Of a stretch of DNA of 64,000 bases, positions 13,126 through 25,186 are shown in pieces. The stretch covers positions 3,100,001-3,164,000 of the forward strand of contig NZ_JAFBCC010000001.1 in NCBI RefSeq assembly GCF_016907495.1. The letters are read 5' to 3'. A model generated the notes under the pieces. It did no database searches, was not told the DNA's origin, and saw only the letters and a program-made list of their open reading frames with translations. The position numbers and the translations under genes were made by a program. Each line of letters opens with the position of its first letter. Positions within the stretch are counted from its first letter, which is position 1. This DNA is from Arthrobacter tumbae. GTDB lineage: Bacteria > Actinomycetota > Actinomycetes > Actinomycetales > Micrococcaceae.

Positions 13126-14448
13126 GTGCAACAATCCAGCGAAGCGGCGCACGCGACCGTGAACCAGCAGCAAAACGACGGCTCCTTCGAGAACCTCTGG
13201 CAGGAGTTGAAGTGGCGCGGGCTGATCCATGTCTCCACCGATGAGGCGGAGCTTGAGAAACTTCTCGCCGGGGCACCGATCACGTACTACTGCGGCTTCG
13301 ATCCGACGGCACCAAGCCTGCACCTGGGCAACCTCGTCCAGTTGCTGACCATGCGCAGGCTCCAGCTCGCCGGGCATCGACCGATCGGGCTGGTCGGCGG
13401 TTCCACGGGATTGGTGGGGGACCCGCGGCCCTCGGCGGAGCGCACCATGAACACCAAGGAGACCGTTGCCGAGTGGGTCGGTTACCTTCAGGGCCAGGTG
13501 CAGCGGTTCCTGAGTTTCGACGGCGACAACGCCGCCCGGATGGTCAATAACCTTGACTGGACCGCGCCCATGAGCGCCATCGATTTCCTGCGCGAGGTCG
13601 GCAAGCACTTCCGGGTCGGCACCATGATCAAGAAGGAAACAGTTGCCAAGCGCCTTCACTCCGAGGAAGGCATCAGTTACGCCGAGTTCAGCTACCAGGT
13701 GCTGCAGGGCATGGATTACCTGCATCTTTTCCGCGACCACCAGTGCGTGCTGCAGACCGGCGGGTCCGATCAGTGGGGCAACCTGACCAGTGGCACGGAA
13801 CTCATCCGAAAGGTTGAGGGTAAAAGCGTCCACGCAATCGGGACACCCCTGATCACGAACTCGGATGGCACCAAGTTCGGCAAGAGCGAGGGCAATGCCG
13901 TCTGGCTGGATGCGAACATGACAACTCCGTACGCGATGTACCAGTTCTGGTTGAACACTTCGGATGCGGATGTCTTGGACCGCTTGAAGATTTTCACCTT
14001 CCGCAGCCGTGCGGACATCGACCACCTGGCGGAATCCGTGGCCGACCGGCCGCACCTGCGTGAGGCGCAGCGCGCGCTTGCCTTCGACGTCACTTCACTG
14101 GTTCACAGCGTTGAGGCAACGAACAAGGTGATTGCTGCCTCCGCCGCGCTGTTCGGACAGGGTGACCTGACCGAGCTGGATGAAACTACCCTGCGCGCTG
14201 CCACCGCCGAGCTGCCGTCCGCAAAGGTCGACGGCGGCGGTTTGGGCATCATTGACCTCCTGGTTGCGAGCGGCCTGGCGCCGAGCAACTCTGCTGCCCG
14301 CCGCACTGTGGCTGAAGGCGGCGCCTATGTGAACAACGAAAAGGTGTCCGATCCCGACACAACCGTGGGGGCGCACCAGCTCCTGCACGGTCGCTTCCTT
14401 CTGCTCCGACGAGGCAAGCGCACGCTGGCGACGGTCGAAGTCGGCTAG
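13126..14448 (+). CDS. tyrS: Tyrosyl-tRNA synthetase
   Basis: Class I aminoacyl-tRNA synthetase. The HIGH-type motif is HLGN (about residue 65), the tyrosine-binding YCGFDPTAPS precedes it, and the KMSKS-type loop is KFGKS. A C-terminal S4 RNA-binding domain is visible (LLVASGLAPSNSAARRTVAEGG...VNNEKV). The GTG at 13126 gives 440 residues with a Gln/Ala-rich tail before the conserved core; a GTG at 13159 is a credible alternative start because no strong ribosome site precedes either. It sits only 12 bases behind helD, leaving no room for a T-box leader. Confidence 0.94.
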   Translation: MQQSSEAAHATVNQQQNDGSFENLWQELKWRGLIHVSTDEAELEKLLAGAPITYYCGFDPTAPSLHLGNLVQLLTMRRLQLAGHRPIGLVGGSTGLVGDPRPSAERTMNTKETVAEWVGYLQGQVQRFLSFDGDNAARMVNNLDWTAPMSAIDFLREVGKHFRVGTMIKKETVAKRLHSEEGISYAEFSYQVLQGMDYLHLFRDHQCVLQTGGSDQWGNLTSGTELIRKVEGKSVHAIGTPLITNSDGTKFGKSEGNAVWLDANMTTPYAMYQFWLNTSDADVLDRLKIFTFRSRADIDHLAESVADRPHLREAQRALAFDVTSLVHSVEATNKVIAASAALFGQGDLTELDETTLRAATAELPSAKVDGGGLGIIDLLVASGLAPSNSAARRTVAEGGAYVNNEKVSDPDTTVGAHQLLHGRFLLLRRGKRTLATVEVG

Positions 14449-14487
14449 ATTTTCAGGTAGCGGCACGGCCGGCCCGGGGGCGATTTG

Positions 14488-14518
14488 CACGGGATCGGAA
14501 GCCCGTGTAATGTTTTCT
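14488..14518 (+). terminator. Possible tyrS terminator
   Basis: CACGGG (14488-14493) pairs with CCCGTG (14502-14507) around an 8-base loop, extended by a G-U pair, and is followed by TAATGTTTTCT. It lies 39 bases after the tyrS stop and before the rRNA promoter. The stem is short, so it is moderate evidence. Confidence 0.5.
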
Positions 14519-14659
14519 GAGTCGCCGCCGCTGAGTGGTGACAAACCCCCTCCTAAAACGAAATGGTTCGGGCGTGCGCTGAGCGCACAAGCTCAAAACC
14601 AGTTAGTTTGTGGTGGGCGGATTCGAATTGTTTGGTCGAATTCCGGCAAATAAGCCGAT

Positions 14660-14689
14660 TTGACAGAAACAATTCGGATGAAATAGATT
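14660..14689 (+). promoter_or_regulatory. rRNA operon promoter
   Basis: A perfect -35 TTGACA (14660-14665) and TAGATT (14684-14689), 18 bases apart, lie in an AT-rich patch about 230 bases before the 16S gene. Flanking DNA from 14519 to 14919 holds no gene. It contains this promoter, a boxA-like leader element and T-rich pre-16S sequence. Other rrn promoters may exist in the same region. Confidence 0.65.
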
Positions 14690-14749
14690 TAGGAACACAG
14701 CAGCACGGAAATGTAAATAAAAACTTTGCAGAGTATGTGAATTGCTTCT

Positions 14750-14770
14750 GTTGTTTGAGAACTCAATAGT
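14750..14770 (+). promoter_or_regulatory. boxA-like leader element, copy 1
   Basis: GTTGTTTGAGAACTCAATAG resembles the conserved antitermination/processing element found in actinobacterial pre-rRNA leaders. It recurs with two changes at 16842-16862 before the 23S gene. The repeat within the same transcript supports a role in Nus-type antitermination or RNase III processing. Confidence 0.75.
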
Positions 14771-14919
14771 GTGCCATGTTTGTTGATACCGATTGTTTTT
14801 TGATTGGTTGATTTGCTGGTCATCTCACCTCGTGGGGTGGCTGGTTTTTTGGCTGGTTTCGAATTTTGTGCAGCATGGGTTTCTCTTTTTCCGGGGGGTT
14901 CGTGTTGTGTTCGTAGTTT

Positions 14920-16448
<1,529 letters not shown>

Positions 16449-16841
16449 AGCGCCTACAACTGTCCGTGTTCCACGTTGTGTGGGGTGTGGGGGTTGTCAG
16501 GAGTATGCCCATTGCGCAGGCGTTTGTTCTGCGGTGGGTGCTCATGGGTGGAATATCAACGAATTGATGGCTGCTGGTGCTGGTCGTGTTGAGTACGGGC
16601 TTGTGTCCTTCTGCTGGTCCCCTGTGTGGGGGTTGGTGTGGGGGGTGTGGGTTTGGGAAAGGCGTGGTTGGTGGTGGTGGTTTCATTGTGTGGCACACTG
16701 TTGGGTCCTGAGGCAACAGGAGTCTGCATCCTTTTGGGGGTGTGGGTTGTTGGGGTTTCTGGTTTTCCTGGGCATGTCTGCTCACGTCTTGATCCTGTTT
16801 GTTTGGGGTTGTGGGGTGTGGGTGGTGTGTTGACTGGGGTT

Positions 16842-16862
16842 GTTGTTTGAGAACTGCATAGT
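16842..16862 (+). promoter_or_regulatory. boxA-like element, copy 2 (pre-23S)
   Basis: GTTGTTTGAGAACTGCATAG, matching the copy at 14750-14770 in 19 of 21 positions. It overlaps the outer part of the stalk that pairs sequence before and after the 23S gene. Confidence 0.72.
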
Positions 16863-16888
16863 GGACGCGAGCATCTTAAATTTTGTGT
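16856..16888 (+). other. Left arm of pre-23S processing stalk
   Basis: GCATAGTGGACGCG (16856-16869) is the exact reverse complement of CGCGTCCACTATGC at 20120-20133. AGCAT pairs with ATGCT at 20114-20118, and TTTTGTGT (16881-16888) pairs with ACACAAAA at 20099-20106. Together they bring the ends of 23S together, the typical RNase III substrate. Confidence 0.85.
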
Positions 16889-16949
16889 ATGCACGCAATC
16901 GTTTGTCGTACTGCTTCCTTTGGGGGGTGGTGTGGTGGTTGTGTGTGAT

Positions 16950-20097
<3,148 letters not shown>

Positions 20098-20098
20098 C

Positions 20099-20133
20099 AC
20101 ACAAAACACTTTTATGCTACGCGTCCACTATGC
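20099..20133 (+). other. Right arm of pre-23S processing stalk
   Basis: Complement of the arm at 16856-16888: ACACAAAA, then ATGCT with a single bulged A, then CGCGTCCACTATGC. The rest of the 23S-5S spacer (to 20251) is A/C-rich and holds no tRNA. Confidence 0.85.
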
Positions 20134-20251
20134 GGTTCCCAACCAACAACCCACCAGGGAACACAACACAACTACATACCACAGTTGTAACCACACAAGT
20201 TTTCCCACCCACACACCACAGCAACACCAGGTGCGCGGGGTCGGGTCACAG

Positions 20252-20372
20252 GGTTACGGCGGTCATAGCGTGGGGGAAACGCCCGGTCCCATTCCGAACC
20301 CGGAAGCTAAGACCCACAGCGCCGATGGTACTGCACCCGAGAGAGTGTGGGAGAGTAGGACACCGCCGGACA
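20252..20372 (+). rRNA. rrf: 5S ribosomal RNA
   Basis: About 120 bases with the 5S signatures GGCGGTCATAGCG near the 5' end, CCCGGTCCCATTCCGAACC for loop B/C, and a 3' strand ACACCGCCGGAC that pairs back with GGCGGT. Placed 154 bases after 23S. Ends are approximate. Confidence 0.95.
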
Positions 20373-20381
20373 ACACTTAGC

Positions 20382-20415
20382 ACTGAGGCTCCGACAATAT
20401 TGTCGGAGCCTCAGT
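20382..20415 (+). terminator. rRNA operon terminator, perfect 34-base palindrome
   Basis: ACTGAGGCTCCGACAAT is followed at once by its exact reverse complement ATTGTCGGAGCCTCAGT, giving two 17-base arms without unpaired spacer. CATTT follows. It lies 9 bases after 5S, the position expected for the rrn terminator. Confidence 0.85.
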
Positions 20416-20430
20416 CATTTAACGATTCGT

Positions 20431-20457
20431 TTGCGCCTGCCGGCTCTTGCCTACAAT
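20431..20457 (+). promoter_or_regulatory. Candidate promoter of the TPR gene
   Basis: TACAAT (20452-20457, five of six matches to the -10 consensus) is preceded by TTGCGC at 20431-20436 with a short 15-base spacer. It lies between the rRNA terminator and the next gene, leaving a leader of about 100 bases. Confidence 0.4.
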
Positions 20458-20560
20458 GGGAGGATCGGAGGCTGAGAATCCGACACTTCACACATAGATC
20501 AACAGCGAGAGCGTCCGGCGCAGGGTCAGGTCAGCTCATGACGAGAGGAATTGTGCTGCC

Positions 20561-22171
20561 ATGGCTGACCGGGAACCTTTCCGCGACCGCGAAGAAAACC
20601 GTCGCGAGGATAGTAAGACTGGCGAAGAGCGTCGCGGTGCAGACCGCCGCAGCAATGATTCGGGTGAAGGGCCTCGGCGGGGTTTCTCCGCGCCTCGGGG
20701 CGCCGGTAGCGGAGATCGCCGCAAGCCTGAATCCGGCGACGGTCCGCGCTATGTCCAGAACCGCTCCGATGGTGGGTCCGGCCGGCCAACCCGTGAAGGT
20801 GGTGGCCAGCGTCGTGAGGGCGGTTTCTCTCGTGAGGGTGGTGGCCAGCGTGGACGCGACGATCGCAACGAGCGCGGCCCCCGCAAGGACACCGGCGGTG
20901 CAGGCCGCGGAGCGGACTCCGGCCGCCGTACCAACTGGCAGGACCGCGACGGACAGCGCGGTGAGCGCCGACCCAGCCGCGATCAGGACTCCCGGAACAC
21001 CGGCGACGGGCCACGGCGTTGGGACCGGCCTACCGGCGGGGACAACAGGTCGCGTGAAGCGGGCACCGAACGCCGCTCCTATCGTGAGGGCGGAAGCGGC
21101 GGCTACTCGGGTGGGAAGGAGTCACGTCCGGGAAGCTCTTCCGGCCGGGATGGATCTTCCCGCGGCGGTGACCGCGGACAACGCCGCAGCTTCGGCGACG
21201 ACCGTCGTCCGAGCCGTACCTACGGTGATGCACCGCGGGGAGGGGATCGCCGGGAAGCAGAGTACGGGCGGCGTCCCGAGCGGACGCCCAGGGAAACAGG
21301 ACCGGACGACGCTCCGTTCGAGCGCCCGCATAACGCCCGGGATCTCCGCAGCGCCAACCGGCCGGATCGTGAACGTTCCCCGGAGATCGATGAAGACGTC
21401 ACCGGAAGTGAACTGGACAAGATCACCCGCGCGGAAATCCGCAACCTGGAGGAGCGAAGCGCGCTCTGGGTAGCAAAGCATCTCGTCATGGCCGGACGCC
21501 TTATCGACGACGAGCCGGAGCTTGCGTTCCAACATGCTCTCGCGGCGAGCCGCCGTGGCGGCCGTCTCGCGGTTGTCCGTGAAGCGGTCGGTCTCACCGC
21601 ATACGCTGCCGGTCACTACGGGGAAGCTCTGCGCGAATTCCGGACCTACCGTCGAATCAACGGATCGAACGTCCACCTTCCGGTAATGGCCGACTGCGAA
21701 CGGGGACTCGGCCGCCCGGACCGCGCCCTCGATCTTGCCCGGTCCGAGGATGCTTCCTCCCTTGACGCAGCAGGCAAAGTTGAGTTGGCCATGGTGGTAT
21801 CCGGCGCGCGGACTGACCTCGGCCAGCTCGACGCCGCCGTTGCCGCGCTCGAAATCCCGCAGTTGACCAAGAACCGCGCCTTCAGCTACAGCCCGCGCCT
21901 GTTCCGCGCCTATGCGGACGCTCTCGCGGCCGTCGGCCGGAGGGAAGAGGCGGCGTCCTGGCACCGTCAGGCGGAGATCGCGGAAAACGCTCTCGGCGTC
22001 GGAGCCTTCGAGGATCCCGACATCATCGACCTCGTCGGTGACGAAGAGGGTGCCGACCTGGACTACTCGGCAGCAAGGGGAACAGTCCAGAGCGTCAGTT
22101 CAGCGCCCACAGAGGATGCATCGGACAGCGAAGAGCTTAATAACGGTGAGGAGCAGCGTGACAGTGAGTGA
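20561..22171 (+). CDS. Arg/Gly/Asp-rich protein with C-terminal TPR-like domain
   Basis: The 536 residues split in two. Residues 1 to ~270 are low complexity and highly charged, rich in Arg, Gly, Asp and Ser, with repeated REGGGQR/REGGFSREGGGQRGRDD blocks reminiscent of RGG RNA-binding tails. Residues ~285-490 are helical and repeat-like, with AFQHALAASRRGGRLAVVREA, YAAGHYGEALREFRTYRR and KNRAFSYSPRLFRAYADALAAVGRREEAASWHRQA typical of TPR proteins. An acidic tail ends it. Homologues occur at this place in related actinobacteria as TPR proteins of unknown role. GAGAGGA precedes the ATG. The HAD gene overlaps its 3' end, indicating an operon. An RNA or ribosome-linked role is inference only. 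Confidence 0.75.
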   Translation: MADREPFRDREENRREDSKTGEERRGADRRSNDSGEGPRRGFSAPRGAGSGDRRKPESGDGPRYVQNRSDGGSGRPTREGGGQRREGGFSREGGGQRGRDDRNERGPRKDTGGAGRGADSGRRTNWQDRDGQRGERRPSRDQDSRNTGDGPRRWDRPTGGDNRSREAGTERRSYREGGSGGYSGGKESRPGSSSGRDGSSRGGDRGQRRSFGDDRRPSRTYGDAPRGGDRREAEYGRRPERTPRETGPDDAPFERPHNARDLRSANRPDRERSPEIDEDVTGSELDKITRAEIRNLEERSALWVAKHLVMAGRLIDDEPELAFQHALAASRRGGRLAVVREAVGLTAYAAGHYGEALREFRTYRRINGSNVHLPVMADCERGLGRPDRALDLARSEDASSLDAAGKVELAMVVSGARTDLGQLDAAVAALEIPQLTKNRAFSYSPRLFRAYADALAAVGRREEAASWHRQAEIAENALGVGAFEDPDIIDLVGDEEGADLDYSAARGTVQSVSSAPTEDASDSEELNNGEEQRDSE

Positions 22172-23171
22172 GGCCGGTGCGCCCCTGGCACGCCGATACG
22201 GTGCCGTGCTCGCTGATCTGGACGGCGTCGTCTACGCCGGTCCGGCGGCGATTCCCGGTGCCACCGAAGCGTTGGAGAAGCTTGGAGACCTTGGTGTCGC
22301 CCTCGCCTACATCACCAATAACGCTTCCCGATCCTCGGCGGAGGTGGCAGCACATCTTCGCGAGCTGGGCGCCCCTGCCACCGCTGAGCAGGTCTTCGGG
22401 TCAGCGTTGGCGGGTGCCGAACTTTTGGCCGGACAGGTTCCGCAGGGAGCAACAGTACTGGTCACCGGTAGCGCGGTCCTTGCACAGCATGTAGCGGATC
22501 AGGGCCTTGTCCCGGTCACTACGGCAGACCCGGTTCCCGACGCAGTCATTCAGGGCTTCGAGCCTTCGCTCGGATGGAAAGACCTCGCCGAGGCTTCGTT
22601 CGCCGTTGCCGGCGGTGCGCTGTGGGTCGCCACGAACACGGACATGTCCATCCCGCAGGCACGCGGGATAGCACCCGGCAACGGCACGCTCGTCGCCGCG
22701 GTGAGCGCGGCCACCGGAAGAAGCCCGATCGTTGCGGGTAAGCCTGAAGCCCAACTGTTCACGACGGCGGCGGCTCATCTCGGTGTCGAGGAAGCGCTTG
22801 TCGTCGGGGATCGCCTTGACACGGACATTCTCGGCGGAAACCGTGCCGGTATGGCCACGGCGCTGGTGCTTACCGGAGTGGACACGGCAGCGAACGCGTT
22901 GGCCGCCGTCACCGGGCAGCGCCCAACGTACCTTTTTGCGGATCTCGACCAGCTCCACCACCCCTATCCTGACATCACCGAGCAGGACGGTATCTTCACC
23001 TGCGGTGAGTCGTCAGCGACGGTTGGGGACGGCGTCGTCATAATGGGCGGTGGGCGCGAGGATCTCGACGCCTGGCGCGCAGCGTGCGCTGCATGGTGGG
23101 CCGCCTGCCCGCTGCAGGACACCGCCACACTGCCCGGACTGGAATTCAGAGAAGAGGACACGCAGGGGTGA
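22158..23171 (+). CDS. HAD-IIA family phosphatase (NagD-like)
   Basis: Haloacid dehalogenase-type phosphatase; characterised relatives hydrolyse p-nitrophenyl phosphate, UMP or phosphoglycolate. Motif I DLDGVVYAG (nucleophile Asp, about residue 20), motif II AYITNNASRS, the lysine segment IVAGKPEAQLF, and the acidic motif VVGDRLDTDILGGNRAG are all present. A C-terminal extension (IFTCGESSATVGDGVVIMGGG...) beyond the core is seen in actinobacterial members. GTG at 22158 follows GGTGAGGAG and lies inside the end of the TPR gene; GTG at 22164 is an alternative. The physiological substrate is unknown. Confidence 0.88.
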   Translation: MTVSEAGAPLARRYGAVLADLDGVVYAGPAAIPGATEALEKLGDLGVALAYITNNASRSSAEVAAHLRELGAPATAEQVFGSALAGAELLAGQVPQGATVLVTGSAVLAQHVADQGLVPVTTADPVPDAVIQGFEPSLGWKDLAEASFAVAGGALWVATNTDMSIPQARGIAPGNGTLVAAVSAATGRSPIVAGKPEAQLFTTAAAHLGVEEALVVGDRLDTDILGGNRAGMATALVLTGVDTAANALAAVTGQRPTYLFADLDQLHHPYPDITEQDGIFTCGESSATVGDGVVIMGGGREDLDAWRAACAAWWAACPLQDTATLPGLEFREEDTQG

Positions 23172-23180
23172 GGAGCCATC

Positions 23181-23396
23181 GTGGGAGCCACTGAACCGCA
23201 TCCCGCTGGGCAACGCACACCGCCCGACAGCGATCCGTCAGAATTTCCAGCGGTTTCAGCCACGGGCGATGCCTCGGTAGACGGTGTCCTGCACACGCTC
23301 ACCTCCATACCGGAGCTGGCCGAGACTGACCAGCACACGGCTTACGAACAGCTGCACGACGAGCTGCTCGCTGAGCTCAACACGGAGCACGGCTGA
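23181..23396 (+). CDS. Small acidic protein of unknown function
   Basis: 71 residues. The first half is Pro/Ser/Asp-rich and probably disordered. The second half looks helical: GDASVDGVLHTLTSIPELAETDQHTAYEQLHDELLAELN, with a regular Leu spacing. GTG at 23181 has GAGGAG 5 bases upstream. It begins 9 bases after the HAD gene and ends 2 bases before tlyA. This tight packing, good ribosome site and composition argue it is real. No function recognised; its helical half could be a protein-protein contact. Confidence 0.7.
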   Translation: MGATEPHPAGQRTPPDSDPSEFPAVSATGDASVDGVLHTLTSIPELAETDQHTAYEQLHDELLAELNTEHG

Positions 23397-23398
23397 GC

Positions 23399-24229
23399 GT
23401 GGCCCGGCTGGACCAGGTGCTGGTGGCCCGCGGACTGGCGCGCTCACGGTCCCATGCGGCACAACTCATTGCGGAAGGCAGAGTACTTCGCTCCGGGTCG
23501 GTCCTGGCGAAGGCCTCGTCGTCTGTCTCGGAGGATGATGAGTTGTTCGTCACCGACAGCGGCGTCCCTGATTATCCGAGCCGTGCCGCACACAAGCTCG
23601 ACGGCGCGCTGAATGCCTTCACCAGCGTCGGGGTTCAGGGCGCGCGCTGCCTCGACGCGGGAGCGTCCACCGGCGGCTTCACCGACGTGCTGCTTCGCCG
23701 TGGCGCCGCCACAGTGGTGGCAGTGGACGTCGGTCACGGGCAGCTGGTCGATCAGCTGCGGAACGATCCGCGGGTGCTCGTTCACGAGGGGCTCAATGTC
23801 CGGTTCCTCGACGCGGAGCAGATCGGCGGTCTGGTGGACCTGACAGTTGCGGACCTTTCCTTCATCTCGCTGACCCTCGTGATGGCACCGCTCGCGCACG
23901 CGACCCGGAGCGGCGGGGACCTGGTGCTCATGGTCAAACCGCAGTTCGAAGTCGGCAGGAGCGCACTCAGCCGTACCGGAGTGGTGACGGATGAGGAGCA
24001 GCGGCGCGGCGCCGTCGTCGGTGTGGTTCGTTCCGCACTCAAGGTGGGCCTTGATGTTGAGGGCGTCGCGCGTAGCCCACTTGCGGGTCAGAACGGAAAT
24101 GTCGAGTTCTTCCTGTGGATGAAGGTGCCTTCGGGCACGATGGTGCCTAGGATCGATAGGGACGCAGATCTGCTGGCGCAAGACATTGTGCGCGGCAGCG
24201 CTGCCTTCGGCACCAGAGGCGATGCGTGA
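23399..24229 (+). CDS. tlyA: TlyA-family rRNA 2'-O-methyltransferase
   Basis: In mycobacteria TlyA methylates cytidines of 16S and 23S rRNA at the 2'-O position and determines capreomycin/viomycin sensitivity. Residues 1-65 form an S4 domain (RLDQVLVARGLARSRSHAAQLIAEGRV). Residues 80-265 form a FtsJ/RrmJ-type methyltransferase: CLDAGASTGGFTDVLLRRGA binds SAM, VAVDVGHGQL follows, and LTVADLSFISL and LVMVKPQFEVG hold the K-D-K-type catalytic residues. GTG at 23399 sits 2 bases after the preceding stop. The length of 276 is normal. Confidence 0.94.
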   Translation: MARLDQVLVARGLARSRSHAAQLIAEGRVLRSGSVLAKASSSVSEDDELFVTDSGVPDYPSRAAHKLDGALNAFTSVGVQGARCLDAGASTGGFTDVLLRRGAATVVAVDVGHGQLVDQLRNDPRVLVHEGLNVRFLDAEQIGGLVDLTVADLSFISLTLVMAPLAHATRSGGDLVLMVKPQFEVGRSALSRTGVVTDEEQRRGAVVGVVRSALKVGLDVEGVARSPLAGQNGNVEFFLWMKVPSGTMVPRIDRDADLLAQDIVRGSAAFGTRGDA

Positions 24230-24259
24230 AGCCGTCCCCACCTGATACAACGGAGCGTG

Positions 24260-25186
24260 ATGACTAGACGCATACTGGTACTCGCCCACACCGGCCGGCA
24301 TGATGCAATGGCGGCTGCCCAGGAGGCCTGTACGCGCCTCCATGCGTCCGGGCTGACTCCCGTTATGCGCGCCGAGGAGCTGCGCGACATCCAGGCGGAG
24401 TACGGCACGCTGGCCGCGCCCACCGAGGCGCTCGGGGCTGATGTGGGTCTCGAGGATATCGAGCTCGGCATGGTGCTCGGCGGAGACGGAACCATCCTTC
24501 GCGCCGCTGAACTGGTCCGCGGGACAGACGTTCCGCTGCTCGGCGTCAATCTCGGCCATGTCGGTTTCCTCGCCGAAAGTGAGCGGGCGGATCTCGCTGA
24601 AGCGGTCCGCTGGGTCGTTGACAAGGATTACACCGTCGAGGAACGCATGGCCATCGATGTGCAGGTATGGCGCGGTGACCAGCTGACCGCGCAGACCTGG
24701 GCGCTCAATGAGGCAGCGATCGAGAAGGCAAACCGTGAACGCATGATCGAGGTGGTGCTCGAAGTCGATGGCCGCCCGGTCAGTTCCTTCGGCTGCGACG
24801 GCGTCGTCCTGGCTACCCCCACCGGCTCCACCGCTTACGCTTTCTCCTCTGGCGGACCGGTTGTCTGGCCGGAGGTGGAGGCCCTCCTGGTGGCTCCCAT
24901 CAGTGCGCACGCGCTCTTCGCCAAGCCACTCGTGGTCGCTCCGACGTCGCTGCTCGCGGTGGAACTCCTGACCCGGACGGACGCGTCCGGCGTGCTCTGG
25001 TGCGACGGCCGCCGGACAGTCGATCTGCCGCCCGGCGCCCGGGTCGAGGCAACCCGGTCGGACATCCCGGTCCGGCTTGCGCGCACGCATCAAACACCCT
25101 TCTCCGAACGGCTCGTCCGCAAGTTCGAGCTGCCCACGCAGGGTTGGCGCGGCCCGGTCACCCACGACGCAGGGCCCGCCCGATGA
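24260..25186 (+). CDS. nadK: NAD kinase
   Basis: Makes NADP from NAD. The GGDGTILRAAEL motif at about residue 73 and the NE/D-type LNEAAIEKAN segment are clear, as are VNLGHVGFLAE and the TPTGSTAYAFSSGGPVVWP loop. The ATG at 24260 is preferred over an adjacent GTG at 24257 because GGAG at 24252-24255 is better spaced. 308 residues. The stop overlaps the recN start in an ATGA. The tlyA-nadK-recN order is widely conserved in actinobacteria. Confidence 0.96.
   Translation: MTRRILVLAHTGRHDAMAAAQEACTRLHASGLTPVMRAEELRDIQAEYGTLAAPTEALGADVGLEDIELGMVLGGDGTILRAAELVRGTDVPLLGVNLGHVGFLAESERADLAEAVRWVVDKDYTVEERMAIDVQVWRGDQLTAQTWALNEAAIEKANRERMIEVVLEVDGRPVSSFGCDGVVLATPTGSTAYAFSSGGPVVWPEVEALLVAPISAHALFAKPLVVAPTSLLAVELLTRTDASGVLWCDGRRTVDLPPGARVEATRSDIPVRLARTHQTPFSERLVRKFELPTQGWRGPVTHDAGPAR

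Noticed and set aside
11767..14055. 762-codon antisense frame opposite helD and tyrS
   Set aside because: High-GC shadow: both sense genes have complete catalytic motifs, and the antisense product has no recognisable domain or ribosome site.
20130..21473. 447-codon open frame overlapping the 23S-5S region and the TPR gene
   Set aside because: It begins before the 5S gene, runs through the 5S rRNA and the terminator, and reads the Arg/Gly repeats out of frame. Composition is Ala/Arg/Val-rich noise.
23444..25165. 573-codon antisense frame opposite tlyA and nadK
   Set aside because: GC-rich shadow of two well-defined genes.
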